DNA of 64,000 bases from Frankia sp. AiPa1 (GTDB lineage Bacteria > Actinomycetota > Actinomycetes > Frankiales > Frankiaceae), in NCBI RefSeq assembly GCF_023243075.1, contig NZ_JALKFZ020000141.1:1-64000 (forward strand), read 5' to 3'. A program made the translations under genes and the position numbers. This document shows, one piece after another, positions 51,011 to 60,156 of the stretch. The notes under the pieces were generated by a model that saw only the letters and a program-made list of their open reading frames with translations, was not told the DNA's origin and did no database searches. Position 1 is the stretch's first letter. Each line of letters opens with the position of its first letter.

Positions 51011-52893
51011 TCGGCCCGGTCGGCGGGTCGGTGGGTTCGCGAGTGCTCGCGGTGCAGGCGGAGCCCGGGACGACGTTTCACGGTGAACAGTTCGCGGTGT
51101 TCGCGGCGCTGTTCGTCGTGGTCGCGGTGGTCGGCTTCTCGGCGTCCCGGTGGCGGCGCGCCGACGCGCCCGGCTCGGGCGAGCGCAACGCGCTGGACGA
51201 GTGGGGGCTGGGCGGGCGACGGTTCGGCGGGTTCGTCGCGTGGTTTCTCATCGGCGGTGACGTCTTCACCGCATACACATTCGTCGCCGTGCCCGGCGCG
51301 ATGTACGCGGCCGGCGCGGTCTCCGGCTGGTACGCCGTCGCCTACACCACGATCATGTGGCCGATCTTCTTCGTCATCATGCCCCGGATGTGGGACATCG
51401 CCCGGCGCAACGGCTATGTGACCCCGGCCGATCTCGTCCGCGGCCGGTACGGATCGCAGACCCTGGCGCTGGCCATCGCCGTCACCGGCGTGCTCGCCAC
51501 CATGCCGTACATCGCGTTGCAGCTCGTCGGGATGCAGGCGGTGCTGGAGGTGATGGGCGTCGGGGCGGGGGCGTCCAACGGGTTCGTCCGGGACCTGCCG
51601 GTGATCGTCGCCTTCGGCGTACTGGCCGTGTGCACGTATACGGCGGGACTGCGGGCACCGGCGCTGCTCGCGTTCGTCAAGGACTTCCTGATCTACCTGG
51701 TCGTCGCGGTCGCCGTCGTGGTGCTTCCGCACCGGTTCGGCGGGTTCGGGCACATCTTCGACGCGGCCGGCCAGAAGTTCGACACGGCGAACGCCGCCGC
51801 CGTCGCCGCCGGGCGCACACCCACCGCCACGCTCATCCCCGGGTCGAAGGACCTCGTCGCCTACGCGACACTCGCGCTCGGCTCGGCGATGGCGCTGTTC
51901 CTCTACCCGCACTCGATCACCGGGGTGCTCTCGACCCGTTCCCGGGATGTTATCCGCCGCAACACGGCCGTTCTGCCGCTGTACACGGTGCTGCTGGCGT
52001 TCATCGCCCTGCTCGGCTATGTCGCGATCGCGGCCGGGGTGCACACCACCAACCCACGCCTGGCCATCCCGCTGCTGTTCGACCACGAGTTCCCGGCCTG
52101 GTTCGCCGGGGTCGCGTTCGCCGCGATCGGCATCGGCGCGCTGGTGCCGGCGGCCATCATGTCGATCGCCGCGGCGAACCTGTTCACCCGGACCGTCTAC
52201 GTCAGCTACCTGCGCCAGGACGCGGATGCCGCCGAGCAGACCCGGGTATCGAAGATCGCCTCGCTGGTGGTGAAGCTCGGTGCGCTGGCGTTCGTCCTCG
52301 GCCTCGACACACAGAACTCGATCAACCTGCAGCTGCTCGGCGGAGTGTGGATCCTGCAGACGTTCCCCGCCGTGGTGTTCGGTCTGTGGCGCCGCCCTCG
52401 CCTGCACCGCCTCGCGCTTCTCGCCGGCTGGGCCGTCGGCATGGTCTACGGCACCGCGGCAGCCTACCACCAGCACAGCATGGTTGCCCGCCACTTCGGC
52501 GGGGCGCTCGCCGAGGTCCCCGGCCTTGGCCGCGCCGGCTACATCGCGCTGACCGCCTTCGCCGTCAATCTCGCCATCGCCATCCTCGGCACCCTCCTGC
52601 TGCGCGCCCTGCGCGTTCCGGGCGGCGTGGACACCACCCGGGACGACCCACGCACCGCCGGCGCCGACTCGGACGCGACCGCCGTCCCCGTGGCCGCGGC
52701 CAGCGCCGTCATCGCCGCACCCCGGACGGCCGCATCCCGGACAACCGCACCCGGTCCACGCGCGTCCAGGATTACCATTCCCTCCGCCGCCAGAGTCTCC
52801 ACCGCCACGGCAGACCGCGAGGCCACCCCGACCGCCGAAATCCCCGCACCAGCCACGTCCGACGGCAATGCCGACACCGGCTTCCACGGGTGA
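51007..52893 (+). CDS. Sodium:solute symporter, MctP/ActP-like
   Basis: A 628-residue SSS-family transporter with about 13 helices, likely importing a monocarboxylate such as acetate, pyruvate or lactate. Family blocks: EWGLGGRRFGGFVAWFLIGGDVFTAYTFVAVPGAMYAAG (near 62-102, with D for E in the first residue), RNGYVTPADLVRGRYGS and LYPHSITGVLSTRSRDVIRRNTAVLP. The last 90 residues are Ala/Thr/Pro-rich. Coupling to DUF3311 strengthens the assignment. Substrate not provable here. Confidence 0.92.
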   Translation: MIGPVGGSVGSRVLAVQAEPGTTFHGEQFAVFAALFVVVAVVGFSASRWRRADAPGSGERNALDEWGLGGRRFGGFVAWFLIGGDVFTAYTFVAVPGAMYAAGAVSGWYAVAYTTIMWPIFFVIMPRMWDIARRNGYVTPADLVRGRYGSQTLALAIAVTGVLATMPYIALQLVGMQAVLEVMGVGAGASNGFVRDLPVIVAFGVLAVCTYTAGLRAPALLAFVKDFLIYLVVAVAVVVLPHRFGGFGHIFDAAGQKFDTANAAAVAAGRTPTATLIPGSKDLVAYATLALGSAMALFLYPHSITGVLSTRSRDVIRRNTAVLPLYTVLLAFIALLGYVAIAAGVHTTNPRLAIPLLFDHEFPAWFAGVAFAAIGIGALVPAAIMSIAAANLFTRTVYVSYLRQDADAAEQTRVSKIASLVVKLGALAFVLGLDTQNSINLQLLGGVWILQTFPAVVFGLWRRPRLHRLALLAGWAVGMVYGTAAAYHQHSMVARHFGGALAEVPGLGRAGYIALTAFAVNLAIAILGTLLLRALRVPGGVDTTRDDPRTAGADSDATAVPVAAASAVIAAPRTAASRTTAPGPRASRITIPSAARVSTATADREATPTAEIPAPATSDGNADTGFHG

Positions 52894-52906
52894 CACCTGG
52901 AGCAGT

Positions 52907-52945
52907 CCCGGGTGGCAAGCTCGGCACGCGAGCCCGCCACCCGGG
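52907..52945 (+). terminator. Nested hairpin after the symporter gene
   Basis: Ten-bp arms CCCGGGTGGC (52907-52916) and its complement (52936-52945) enclose a second stem GCTCG (52919-52923) with CGAGC (52929-52933). It begins 14 bases after the stop codon. Confidence 0.7.
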
Positions 52946-53257
52946 GCTGACGACGGGGCGGATGGATTGTGGGATGGGATCCACAACGCGCTGCGCCGCC
53001 GTCGGTGAACGGGGGAACGCGCCGCTCAAGGGTACTTTCGGTGTCCTGCGCACCGTCACGATCGATCCCTGGAAGATCGGATCCGTGGTGAGAGCATGCC
53101 TCGCGCTGCTCCACCTGGAGCACCAGCGCACCACGTAGAGATCAACCTGTGTGCACAGCGTTGTTGCTACCAAAGGTGACGAAAGGTTACCGGGAAAGGT
53201 TCACTGGGTGCGAGGGCCGACCTCGTCGGCCGGCGACCATTCGGGGAGGACTGCGCG
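52946..53257 (+). other. Leader region of the M20 peptidase gene
   Basis: About 310 bases without a gene. Near 53167-53200 are repeated AAAGGTT words and a possible GGTGAC/GTTACC stem, which may be regulatory. A good ribosome site (GGGAGGA) precedes the ATG at 53258. Confidence 0.4.
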
Positions 53258-54637
53258 ATGGCTGCGGTGGACGGCAGGGCGGTGCCCGACGACCCGACGT
53301 TGGACGGGGGGCTGCTCGGCGATGCGCGGGCGATGGCGGACGAGCTCGTCGCGCTGCGCCGACGGGTGCACCGGGAGCCGGAGATCGGCCTGGCGCTGCC
53401 TCGCACGCAGGAGAAGGTGCTCGCCGCGCTCGACGGGCTCCCCCTGGAGATCACTCTCGGCCGTGGTCTGACCTCGGTGACCGCCGTCCTGCGCGGCGGC
53501 GCGGTCCGGCCGGACGGCACGGATCTCCCGGACGTCGCGGTTGCGCGGAACCGTCCGCTGCCCCGGGACGACGGCGCCGCGGCGGGCAGCGGGCCACTGG
53601 ACAGCGACCAGCACTCGCCTGACGAGGCGCCGGTGGTGCTGCTGCGGGCAGACATGGACGCGCTGCCGCTGCGGGAGGCGACGGGGCTGGCGCACGCGTC
53701 GACCGTGGACGGGGTGATGCATGCCTGTGGGCATGATCTGCACACGGCGATGTTGGTGGGGGCGGCGCGGTTGCTGAGCTCGCGGCGCGAGCGGCTTGCC
53801 GGGGACGTGGTGTTCATGTTCCAGCCGGGCGAGGAGGGGTTCGAGGGCGCCCAGCACATGATCGACGAGGGGGTGCTGAGCGCGGCGGGACGGCCGGTGT
53901 CGGCCGCCTACGCGCTACACGTGTTCTCGGGGCTGCTGCCGGGGGGCAGTTTCGGGGTGCGGGCGGGGGCGATCACGTCGGAGTCCGCGATGCTGCGGGT
54001 GACCGTGCGCGGCGAGGGCGGGCACGGGTCGATGCCCCATCTGGCCGCCGATCCGGTGACAGCGGCGGCCGAGATGGTGCTGGGGCTGCAGACGATGGTG
54101 ACCCGGCAGTTCGACGTCTTCGACCCGGTCGTGATCACCGTCGGAGTGCTGCGGGCGGGGACGCGGCGCACGGTCATCCCGGACGAGGCCCTGTTCGAGG
54201 CGACCGTGCGGACTTTCTCGGCGGCGACCGCTGAGCGGGTCGAGCGGGCCGCGCGGCGGCTGCTGGCCGGGATCGCCGCGGGGCATGGCGTCGAGGCGGA
54301 AGTGGAGTTCGTGCCCGAGCGGCCGGCGACCGTCAACGACGCGGCGCGCGCGGCGGTCGCGGGCCGCGCGGTCATCGAGATGTTCGGCGTCCGGCGCCAC
54401 GTCGAACTCGCCCATCCGCTGGCCTGCTCGGAGGACTTCTCCCGCGTACTCACCCACGTGCCGGGCAGCCTCATCGCGCTCGGCGCCACCCCGGCGGGTA
54501 CCGATGCGCGCACCGCGCCGATGAACCACAGCTCCCGGGTGCACTTCGACGAGGCGATCCTTCCCGACGGCGCCGCGTTGTATGCCGCGCTCGCCACCCG
54601 GACCCTCACCGCCGGAACCGGCCTGTCGGTGAGTTAG
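53258..54637 (+). CDS. M20-family amidohydrolase/metallopeptidase
   Basis: 459 residues, related to hippurate hydrolase and N-acyl-amino-acid amidohydrolases, which release free amino acids from acyl or peptide conjugates. Metal-site and family motifs: RRRVHREPEIG near 33, RADMDALPLREATG near 129-142, HACGHDLHTAM near 153-163 and MFQPGEEGFEGA near 187-198; the dimer domain contains GEGGHGSMPH. A roughly 25-residue Asp/Pro/Arg insert lies between the first strand and the RADMDALP block. It is likely cytoplasmic (no signal peptide). Confidence 0.92.
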   Translation: MAAVDGRAVPDDPTLDGGLLGDARAMADELVALRRRVHREPEIGLALPRTQEKVLAALDGLPLEITLGRGLTSVTAVLRGGAVRPDGTDLPDVAVARNRPLPRDDGAAAGSGPLDSDQHSPDEAPVVLLRADMDALPLREATGLAHASTVDGVMHACGHDLHTAMLVGAARLLSSRRERLAGDVVFMFQPGEEGFEGAQHMIDEGVLSAAGRPVSAAYALHVFSGLLPGGSFGVRAGAITSESAMLRVTVRGEGGHGSMPHLAADPVTAAAEMVLGLQTMVTRQFDVFDPVVITVGVLRAGTRRTVIPDEALFEATVRTFSAATAERVERAARRLLAGIAAGHGVEAEVEFVPERPATVNDAARAAVAGRAVIEMFGVRRHVELAHPLACSEDFSRVLTHVPGSLIALGATPAGTDARTAPMNHSSRVHFDEAILPDGAALYAALATRTLTAGTGLSVS

Positions 54638-54750
54638 GGCGCGGGAGTGACGCGGAGCCGGGAGGCTACGTGCCGGCGCGCCGCGGAAATGGCGATCGTC
54701 ATGCCATCATGAGACGGCGGTCCCGGTCGGGTCCGCGGGCCGGCGGAAAC

Positions 54751-55332
54751 GTGGACGACGAACAGTGGACGAATGAGGAAGAGAGATTGAACGATCGGGT
54801 GATCTCCCTGGTCCGGGACTATCTGGTCGCCTATCCCACGGAGGCCGAGGTACTGGCGCCGCTGCTCACGCTTGCGGCCACCGACGTGCCGGTCACCTCC
54901 CGCGGCACCCTGCCGGGCCATGTGACCTGCGGCGCCATCGCGGTCGACACGACGTACCGGGTGCTGCAGATCCACCATCGCGCCCTGGACCGCTGGCTGT
55001 TCCCCGGCGGGCACGTCGAGGCCGACGACGACAGCCTGGAGGCTGCGGCCCTGCGGGAGCTCGCCGAGGAGACCGGGGTGCAGCCGACCGCGGTCCGGTC
55101 ACTGCGCGAGCTCCCGATGGACATTGACGTCCATGTCATTCCGGAGAATCCGGCCCGGGCCGAACCAGAACATGTTCATTACGATTTCCAGTTCGTTTTC
55201 CAGATCCTGCGGTCGACCGGTCCGGGCACGGTGGATCTGCGCCTCGACGAGGTCACCGACCACCGCTGGATTCCCGTGTCCGACCTGCACGGCCCGGCCA
55301 GCAGGCGGATCACCGCCCTGCTGGCCGGGTGA
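54751..55332 (+). CDS. Nudix hydrolase
   Basis: About 193 residues from a GTG at 54751 (a TTG at 54787 and a longer frame to 54670 are alternatives). It would hydrolyse a nucleoside diphosphate linked to another group. The Nudix box reads GGHVEADDDSLEAAALRELAEETGV: the REL-x-EE catalytic helix is intact, but the preceding conserved Glu is Asp and the loop is one residue longer, as in other actinobacterial members. Upstream is TSRGTLPGHVT and a strand VLQIHHRALDRWLFPGG. It converges with the NmrA-like gene. Confidence 0.88.
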   Translation: MDDEQWTNEEERLNDRVISLVRDYLVAYPTEAEVLAPLLTLAATDVPVTSRGTLPGHVTCGAIAVDTTYRVLQIHHRALDRWLFPGGHVEADDDSLEAAALRELAEETGVQPTAVRSLRELPMDIDVHVIPENPARAEPEHVHYDFQFVFQILRSTGPGTVDLRLDEVTDHRWIPVSDLHGPASRRITALLAG

Positions 55333-55348
55333 CCGCCCGCCGCGGAGC

Positions 55349-56209
55349 TCAGGCCGCGGTGAAGTCCGCCGCATGCTCGGCGGTCCAGGCCGCGAACGTC
55401 AGGGACGGACGGCCGAGGATCTTCGGCACCGCGTCGTACACCGGGGCGGGGATGCCGTCGTTCGCCGCCTGGTAGCCCAACAACGTGTCGACGAGGCCGG
55501 GCCAGACATGCTCGCCCATCGCCGCGATCATCCGCTCCCGGGCTTCCGCCGGCGACTCCACCTCGATCCGCACGGGCCGGCCGGTCGCCTCGGCGATGAG
55601 CTCGAGCTGCCGGCGCCGGGTGATCGACTCGGGACCGGTCATCGGGTAGGTGGCGCCGTCATGGCCCGGCCGCAGCAGCGCGGCCGCCGCCACCGCGGCG
55701 ATGTCGCGCTCGTGTACCGGCGCCAGCTGCGACTCCGGGTAGGCCTCCCACACCGGCTCGCCCGCCCGGATCGCCGGCGCCCAGGACAGCGCGTTCGTCG
55801 CGAAGCTGCCGGGCCGCACGAACGTCCAGGCGAGACCGCTCGCCGCGATCGCCTCCTCCACCGCGGTGTGCTGACGCGCGATGACGTTCGGCTCGTCCGC
55901 TTCGGCCTCATGCTCGGACGCCAGCGAGGACAACAGCACGATCCGCTCCACCTTCGCCACGCGGGCCGCGTCCAGGAACCCCTCGATGCCGGCCGGCTCC
56001 GCGTAGAGGAAAACCGTGCGCACTCCGTCGAGCGCGCCCGGCAGCGTCTCGGGCCGGGCCAGGTCGAGCGGCACGACCGGCGCGCCGCCCGGCGCCGTCA
56101 CCTTCCCCGGGTCACGGCTCGCGATCCGAACCGCGGCGCCCGCGTCGAGCAGTTCACCCACGAGGGCGCGGGCCACGCCGCCCCGCCCGCCAGTCACCAG
56201 AATCGTCAT
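55349..56209 (-). CDS. NmrA/SDR-like NAD(P)-binding protein
   Basis: 286 residues. The Rossmann motif TILVTGGRGGVARALVGELL opens the protein, then VRIASRDPGKV and VFLYAEPAGIEGFLDAARVAKVERIVLLSSLASEHE, and RPGSFATNAL, the usual NmrA/ytfG-type layout. Such proteins act as quinone reductases or redox-sensing regulators. The ATG at 56209 is preferred: it starts the Rossmann strand directly. A longer frame to 56335 overlaps the region of the divergent GNAT gene. Confidence 0.9.
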   Translation of the reverse strand: MTILVTGGRGGVARALVGELLDAGAAVRIASRDPGKVTAPGGAPVVPLDLARPETLPGALDGVRTVFLYAEPAGIEGFLDAARVAKVERIVLLSSLASEHEAEADEPNVIARQHTAVEEAIAASGLAWTFVRPGSFATNALSWAPAIRAGEPVWEAYPESQLAPVHERDIAAVAAAALLRPGHDGATYPMTGPESITRRRQLELIAEATGRPVRIEVESPAEARERMIAAMGEHVWPGLVDTLLGYQAANDGIPAPVYDAVPKILGRPSLTFAAWTAEHAADFTAA

Positions 56210-56355
56210 GGCGCTCAGTCTCCCACCGACCTCTGACAGTCCTTCCCGGTCCATGCCGTCCGGTCCGAGCCTTCCGGCCCACGCACTGCGTCCACCCGTG
56301 GGCGAGCGGTACATCAGCCGGAACATTCGGCGCATGCGGCGGACGATCGGAGAGG

Positions 56356-57117
56356 ATGGGGCCTGTGCCGCATCTGTTGGACAATCCCGTCCGGGCCGCG
56401 CTGCTGGGGCCGCACGCGCACTTCGCCGAGGGTCACGGCGCGGTCCTGCGCTATCCCACCGACGTGTGTCCCTTCGTCGCTCTGCCCGACGAGCCGGACC
56501 TCGCCGCCTGGCAGGATGCCGCGGCGCTGCTCGGCCCGGGTGCCGTGCTGGCCTACACCGTCGACGCGACGCCGCCGCCGGGCTGGACGATCGATGGGTT
56601 CGGGGCCGGTGTGCAGATGATCGATGTCGGGGTGGACCCGGCGCCCGACCCCGAGGCCGTGCGGCTCACCCTGGCCGACGTCCCGGAGATGCTGGACCTG
56701 GTGGCCCGCACCAAACCCGGCCCGTATCTCGCGCGCACCGTCACGATGGGCACCTATCTCGGGATCCGCCGCGGCGGCGCGCTCGTCGCGATGGCCGGGG
56801 AGCGGCTGCATCCACCGGGCTGGACGGAGATCAGCGCCGTGTGCACCGACCCGGCCTACCAGGGCCAGGGGCTGGCAGCCCGCCTGGTCCGCGCGGTGGC
56901 CGCCGGCATCCATGCCCGCGGCGAGCGGCCCTTCCTGCACTCAACCGCCACCAACACCCGGGCGATCGAGCTTTACACGTTCCTCGGCTTCGAGGTGCGC
57001 CGTACGGTCGACTTCCGCGCCGCCCGCATACCCATGCCCCTCTCCCAGCCCGCACCGCCATCGCAGGCCGCCCTGGTCCCCCAGCCTTCCTCGGCGCCGC
57101 CCGCAACCCAGAGCTGA
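56356..57117 (+). CDS. GNAT-family N-acetyltransferase (FR47-like)
   Basis: 253 residues. A poorly conserved N-terminal half (about 1-115), then the GNAT domain with IRRGGALVAMAGERL, EISAVCTDPAYQGQGLAARLVRAVAAGIHARGERPFLHS (acetyl-CoA binding loop Q-G-Q-G-L-A) and NTRAIELYTFLGFEVRR. The last 30 residues are Pro/Ala/Ser-rich. Substrate unknown. It is divergent from the NmrA-like gene across about 145 bases. Confidence 0.9.
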   Translation: MGPVPHLLDNPVRAALLGPHAHFAEGHGAVLRYPTDVCPFVALPDEPDLAAWQDAAALLGPGAVLAYTVDATPPPGWTIDGFGAGVQMIDVGVDPAPDPEAVRLTLADVPEMLDLVARTKPGPYLARTVTMGTYLGIRRGGALVAMAGERLHPPGWTEISAVCTDPAYQGQGLAARLVRAVAAGIHARGERPFLHSTATNTRAIELYTFLGFEVRRTVDFRAARIPMPLSQPAPPSQAALVPQPSSAPPATQS

Positions 57118-57354
57118 CGCGGGACGGATGGCCGGCTGGACGGCCCCCGACGCGGGGTGCGGACCTGTCGATGCCCGGGGGCGGATGGGCCTGCGGCCGG
57201 GTGTGACCGTGCCGGACAGCCTGCCCGCCTGGCGACGATCGGCCCCTGACCGGGCGGGCGGGCACGGCCTACGGTCGAACCGGACGTCCGCCAGCGCGGC
57301 CCGCCGGGGCGCCGCAGTGCGGACGCCCACCCGAGCGGACGAGGGGAACACACG

Positions 57355-57849
57355 ATGACACCGACGAACGCGAGCGCAGGCGTGACCACGGTGAGCAGCG
57401 GGGTGCTCACCACCAGCGGTCGCGACGGAGCGACCGTCGCCCTCGACCACGCTGGTGGCGGGATCCTGCCCGCGGCGACCTGCCTGTGGCTGCTGTCCGG
57501 TGAGCAGGTGGGACGGGTGGCGTTCCGCAGGGACGGGGAGGTCCTCGTCCTGCCGGTCAACTACGTGCTCGATGGTGACGCCATCGCCTTCCGCACGGCG
57601 ACCGGCTCGAAGCTCGCCGCCGCCCTGGACGAGGACGCCGTCGGTTTCGAGGTCGACGGCCACGACCCGGTGGCCCGCGCCGGGTGGAGCGTGCTGATCA
57701 ACGGCCGGGCGGTCGCGGTCAACGACCCGGCCACCCTGGGCCGGCTCGAGGCTACGGGTCTCGCCCCCTGGGCGGACCGGATTGATCATCCGCACTGGGT
57801 GCGCATCCTGCCCGAGACGATGACCGGACGCGTCGTCGCCCACTCGTAG
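57355..57849 (+). CDS. PPOX-fold flavin/F420-binding protein (pyridoxamine 5'-phosphate oxidase family)
   Basis: 164 residues with a split-barrel fold: LLSGEQVGRVAFRRDGEVLVLPVNYVLDGDAIAFRTATGSKLAAALDEDAVGFEVDGHDPVARAGWSVLINGRA (about 49-123). This is the short MSMEG-like/nitroimidazole-resistance-protein type rather than PdxH. It may bind FMN or F420. A good GAGGGGA ribosome site precedes the ATG. A strong hairpin follows at 57899. Confidence 0.88.
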   Translation: MTPTNASAGVTTVSSGVLTTSGRDGATVALDHAGGGILPAATCLWLLSGEQVGRVAFRRDGEVLVLPVNYVLDGDAIAFRTATGSKLAAALDEDAVGFEVDGHDPVARAGWSVLINGRAVAVNDPATLGRLEATGLAPWADRIDHPHWVRILPETMTGRVVAHS

Positions 57850-57898
57850 CGCGTCGCTTTTTTGCGCAAAACGGACGAGAGCGGACACAATTTGCCGA

Positions 57899-57925
57899 CT
57901 ACCGACGAGTCGAACTCGTCGGTAG
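57899..57925 (+). terminator. Strong hairpin after the PPOX-fold gene
   Basis: Perfect 12-bp arms CTACCGACGAGT (57899-57910) and its complement (57914-57925) with a CGA loop, 50 bases past the stop. Followed by GTTTG, so a weak T run. Good intrinsic-terminator candidate. Confidence 0.75.
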
Positions 57926-59433
57926 GTTTGCCCTGTCTTTCGGCTCCGCCGCAGGCCGGCCTGGGCCGCACACGGGCTCGCCCGGCATTGGGAGATACAT
58001 TGCCGCCGGCTCCACCTCGTGGTGCGCCGTAACGGCCCCGCCCGCATGGCCGACCGCATTCGTCCACCCCTATCTCTCGCGGAACCGCCGGCCGTAAGCG
58101 CGGCGGGTCTGCTGAAGCCCGCGTGGGCCGGCAGTACCGGCGGCCCGCGCGGGCCCATACCGACCTGGCAGTCAACCAGTACCCGTGGTGCCGGCAGCCT
58201 GGACACGCGGTACCGGAGGCAGGCGGGACACCGGCGGCGTGGACGGTCCGCATCGGTGACGTGGTCGGGTCGCACCCGTTCCATGGACCGATGGCGGCAC
58301 CGATCACGGGGTGCGACCGGGTCGGGGCCGCGGATGTGCCGCACTCGTCCGGGCGGTTTGGCCGTTCATGCCGAACTCCATTCGCCGCCACCAGCCGATC
58401 GCGGGTACATAAGGCCAGAAAAGCAGACAGCCCGGCCTCGTCTCAGTGCGCCGCCGTGAATGTATGAACCACCGTCGCAGGACCGGCGACCGACTGTTCC
58501 GGCCAGACCGGAACAGTCACGGGAAAGAAATATTCCACGGCCGCCCGCCGCCGCGCCCGTTCGACGAACACGATGTGTTCCCGGGAAACTATGGGCACCG
58601 TTCCAGAACGCCTCGACGCACACGCGCCGACAGCTTCTTCCGCATTCGACGACGAGGTCCAGACCCACCCATCATGTTGACGGCGCAACAATACTGGGCG
58701 GCCGTCGTCCGCGGGTTCGGTCACCGCCTGGACCTGGTCGGAGCCGTCGCAGACCTCGCCGGGCCGGATGGCAGGCGGGCAGGCGGGCGGGCGGGCGGGG
58801 CCTGCGCCCGCCATCCGTGGAGTGCCGCCCGGCGCGCCAGGGCCAGCATCCATCCGGGCCCGGGTCGCTCCGGGGGCGGGCGCCAGCAACGGGGCAAGTG
58901 CAGGCTCGCAGCCAGCCGCACCGACGGATTCCCGTGCAGATGACCGTCTCATCTGCCGACTGCCAAATGAATTCGCATCCGCCGTCCTCGGATTCCTCGG
59001 GATACTTGTTTACAATCCACTTCCTCCGCGTCGGCAATCCACCGGACGACCAACCAGCCGTCCGGCCTCCCCACCCCCGCAAGCCGGCAGGGTGTCGAGG
59101 TGAGGCCCCGATCCCGCGCTTCCCTGCCGAGGGGAGTCTGTTCTCGCACATCGACCAGCCGGCCATTGACGAAACAGCCTGCCCGCGGGATAACCTTTTT
59201 GATGTAGCCGACCGCGGTGGACCGGCGAGGGATGCTCAACCCGGAAGGAGCGGGAGTGGCAGCACACCCACTTCTCCGGGAGCCGGGCCATGAGCGGTCA
59301 CCCACAAAGGTGGTATACGGCTGATCTTTCGTCCGGCCCTCGGACGAATCCGCCGGCAGGGCTACGACGGTCTGCCGGTGGCAGGAGGCCGAAGGGGCCG
59401 GGCACTCCGGAGTGGAACAGGGAGAGGAGCACG
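57926..59433. other. Gene-poor region
   Basis: About 1.5 kb with no frame I can support. 58380-58700 and 58930-59230 are relatively less GC-rich. It contains the hairpin at 58492-58518 and a GCGGGCAG/GCGG slippage tract at about 58770-58800. It could hold a non-coding RNA or the decayed remains of genes; I cannot tell which. Confidence 0.5.
58492..58518. other. Perfect hairpin in the gene-poor region
   Basis: GACTGTTCCGG (58492-58502) and its complement CCGGAACAGTC (58508-58518) around CCAGA. Far from any gene end, so it may mark the end of an unannotated transcript or be a protein site. Confidence 0.5.
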
Positions 59434-59901
59434 ATGGCCCCAGTGGTTTCGGATCCGGCAGTGATGCAGGCACGCCCGCCACGGGCGATGAGCGCCGCCG
59501 GCTTCGACCGAGCGTCGGGTCCGCTTACTGCCGACAACCTACCGACCGACGCGCGGACCCAGAAGGAACGGGTCCGACTGGCCCAGATCGAGCTGCTCGA
59601 GCTCAGCGCCCAACTCACCACGCCGCACCTGCGACGCCGGATCCTGCGCATCTACTCGCTGCTGCGCAGTGAACCGGCCGCCCCGAGCCCGGCCAAGCCT
59701 CCGCCGTTCCGTCTCACCCTGCGGGAGATGGAGGTACTGACGCTGGTGGCGACGGGCTGCTCCAACGGTGAGGCCGCCGAGCAGCTCACCATCCAGGCCG
59801 AGACCGTCAAGACGTACATGCGCAGCATCATGCGCAAGATGGGGGTCCGCAACCGGACCGCGGCGGTACACATCGCCCGCCAGATCGGCCTGCTCGACTG
59901 A
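59434..59901 (+). CDS. Small LuxR-type HTH regulator
   Basis: 155 residues. An N-terminal helical part (KERVRLAQIELLELSAQL) and a C-terminal LuxR/FixJ DNA-binding domain (LTLREMEVLTLVATGCSNGEAAEQLTIQAETVKTYMRSIMRKMGVRNRTAAVHIARQIGL). There is no receiver or autoinducer domain, so it is a stand-alone HTH protein. The ATG at 59434 has GGAGAGGAG upstream; an open frame begins further back at 59290. Targets unknown. Confidence 0.9.
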   Translation: MAPVVSDPAVMQARPPRAMSAAGFDRASGPLTADNLPTDARTQKERVRLAQIELLELSAQLTTPHLRRRILRIYSLLRSEPAAPSPAKPPPFRLTLREMEVLTLVATGCSNGEAAEQLTIQAETVKTYMRSIMRKMGVRNRTAAVHIARQIGLLD

Positions 59902-60075
59902 GCCCGGCCGAATGCCTGAACTGGACCAACGCCTGAGCCGGGCAGCCGCCTGAATCCGGCCCGAGCACAGCACCACACCACACAGCACCACACCGGCGCA
60001 CCGGTCACGGCCGCCGGGCGACTGATCCGGCACTCCCTCCAGGTCGGATCGTCCACCACTCCGGGAAGCACCAGC

Positions 60076-60118
60076 CCGGACCGTCTGCGTGCGGCCATCC
60101 CGCACGCAGACGGTCCGG
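60076..60118. terminator. Very strong bidirectional terminator
   Basis: Perfect 19-bp arms 60076-60094 and 60100-60118 (arm core GGACCGTCTGCGTGCGG) with a five-base loop CCATC. It lies between the converging LuxR and monooxygenase genes. Confidence 0.85.
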
Positions 60119-60156
60119 CGCGGGCCGCGCCAGCGCCCCCCGGCCGCCGCCATCCA

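Noticed and set aside
58443-58952. 169-codon minus-strand frame in the gene-poor region
   Set aside because: It crosses a perfect hairpin and a GC slippage tract and shows no family features; kept as unassigned DNA.
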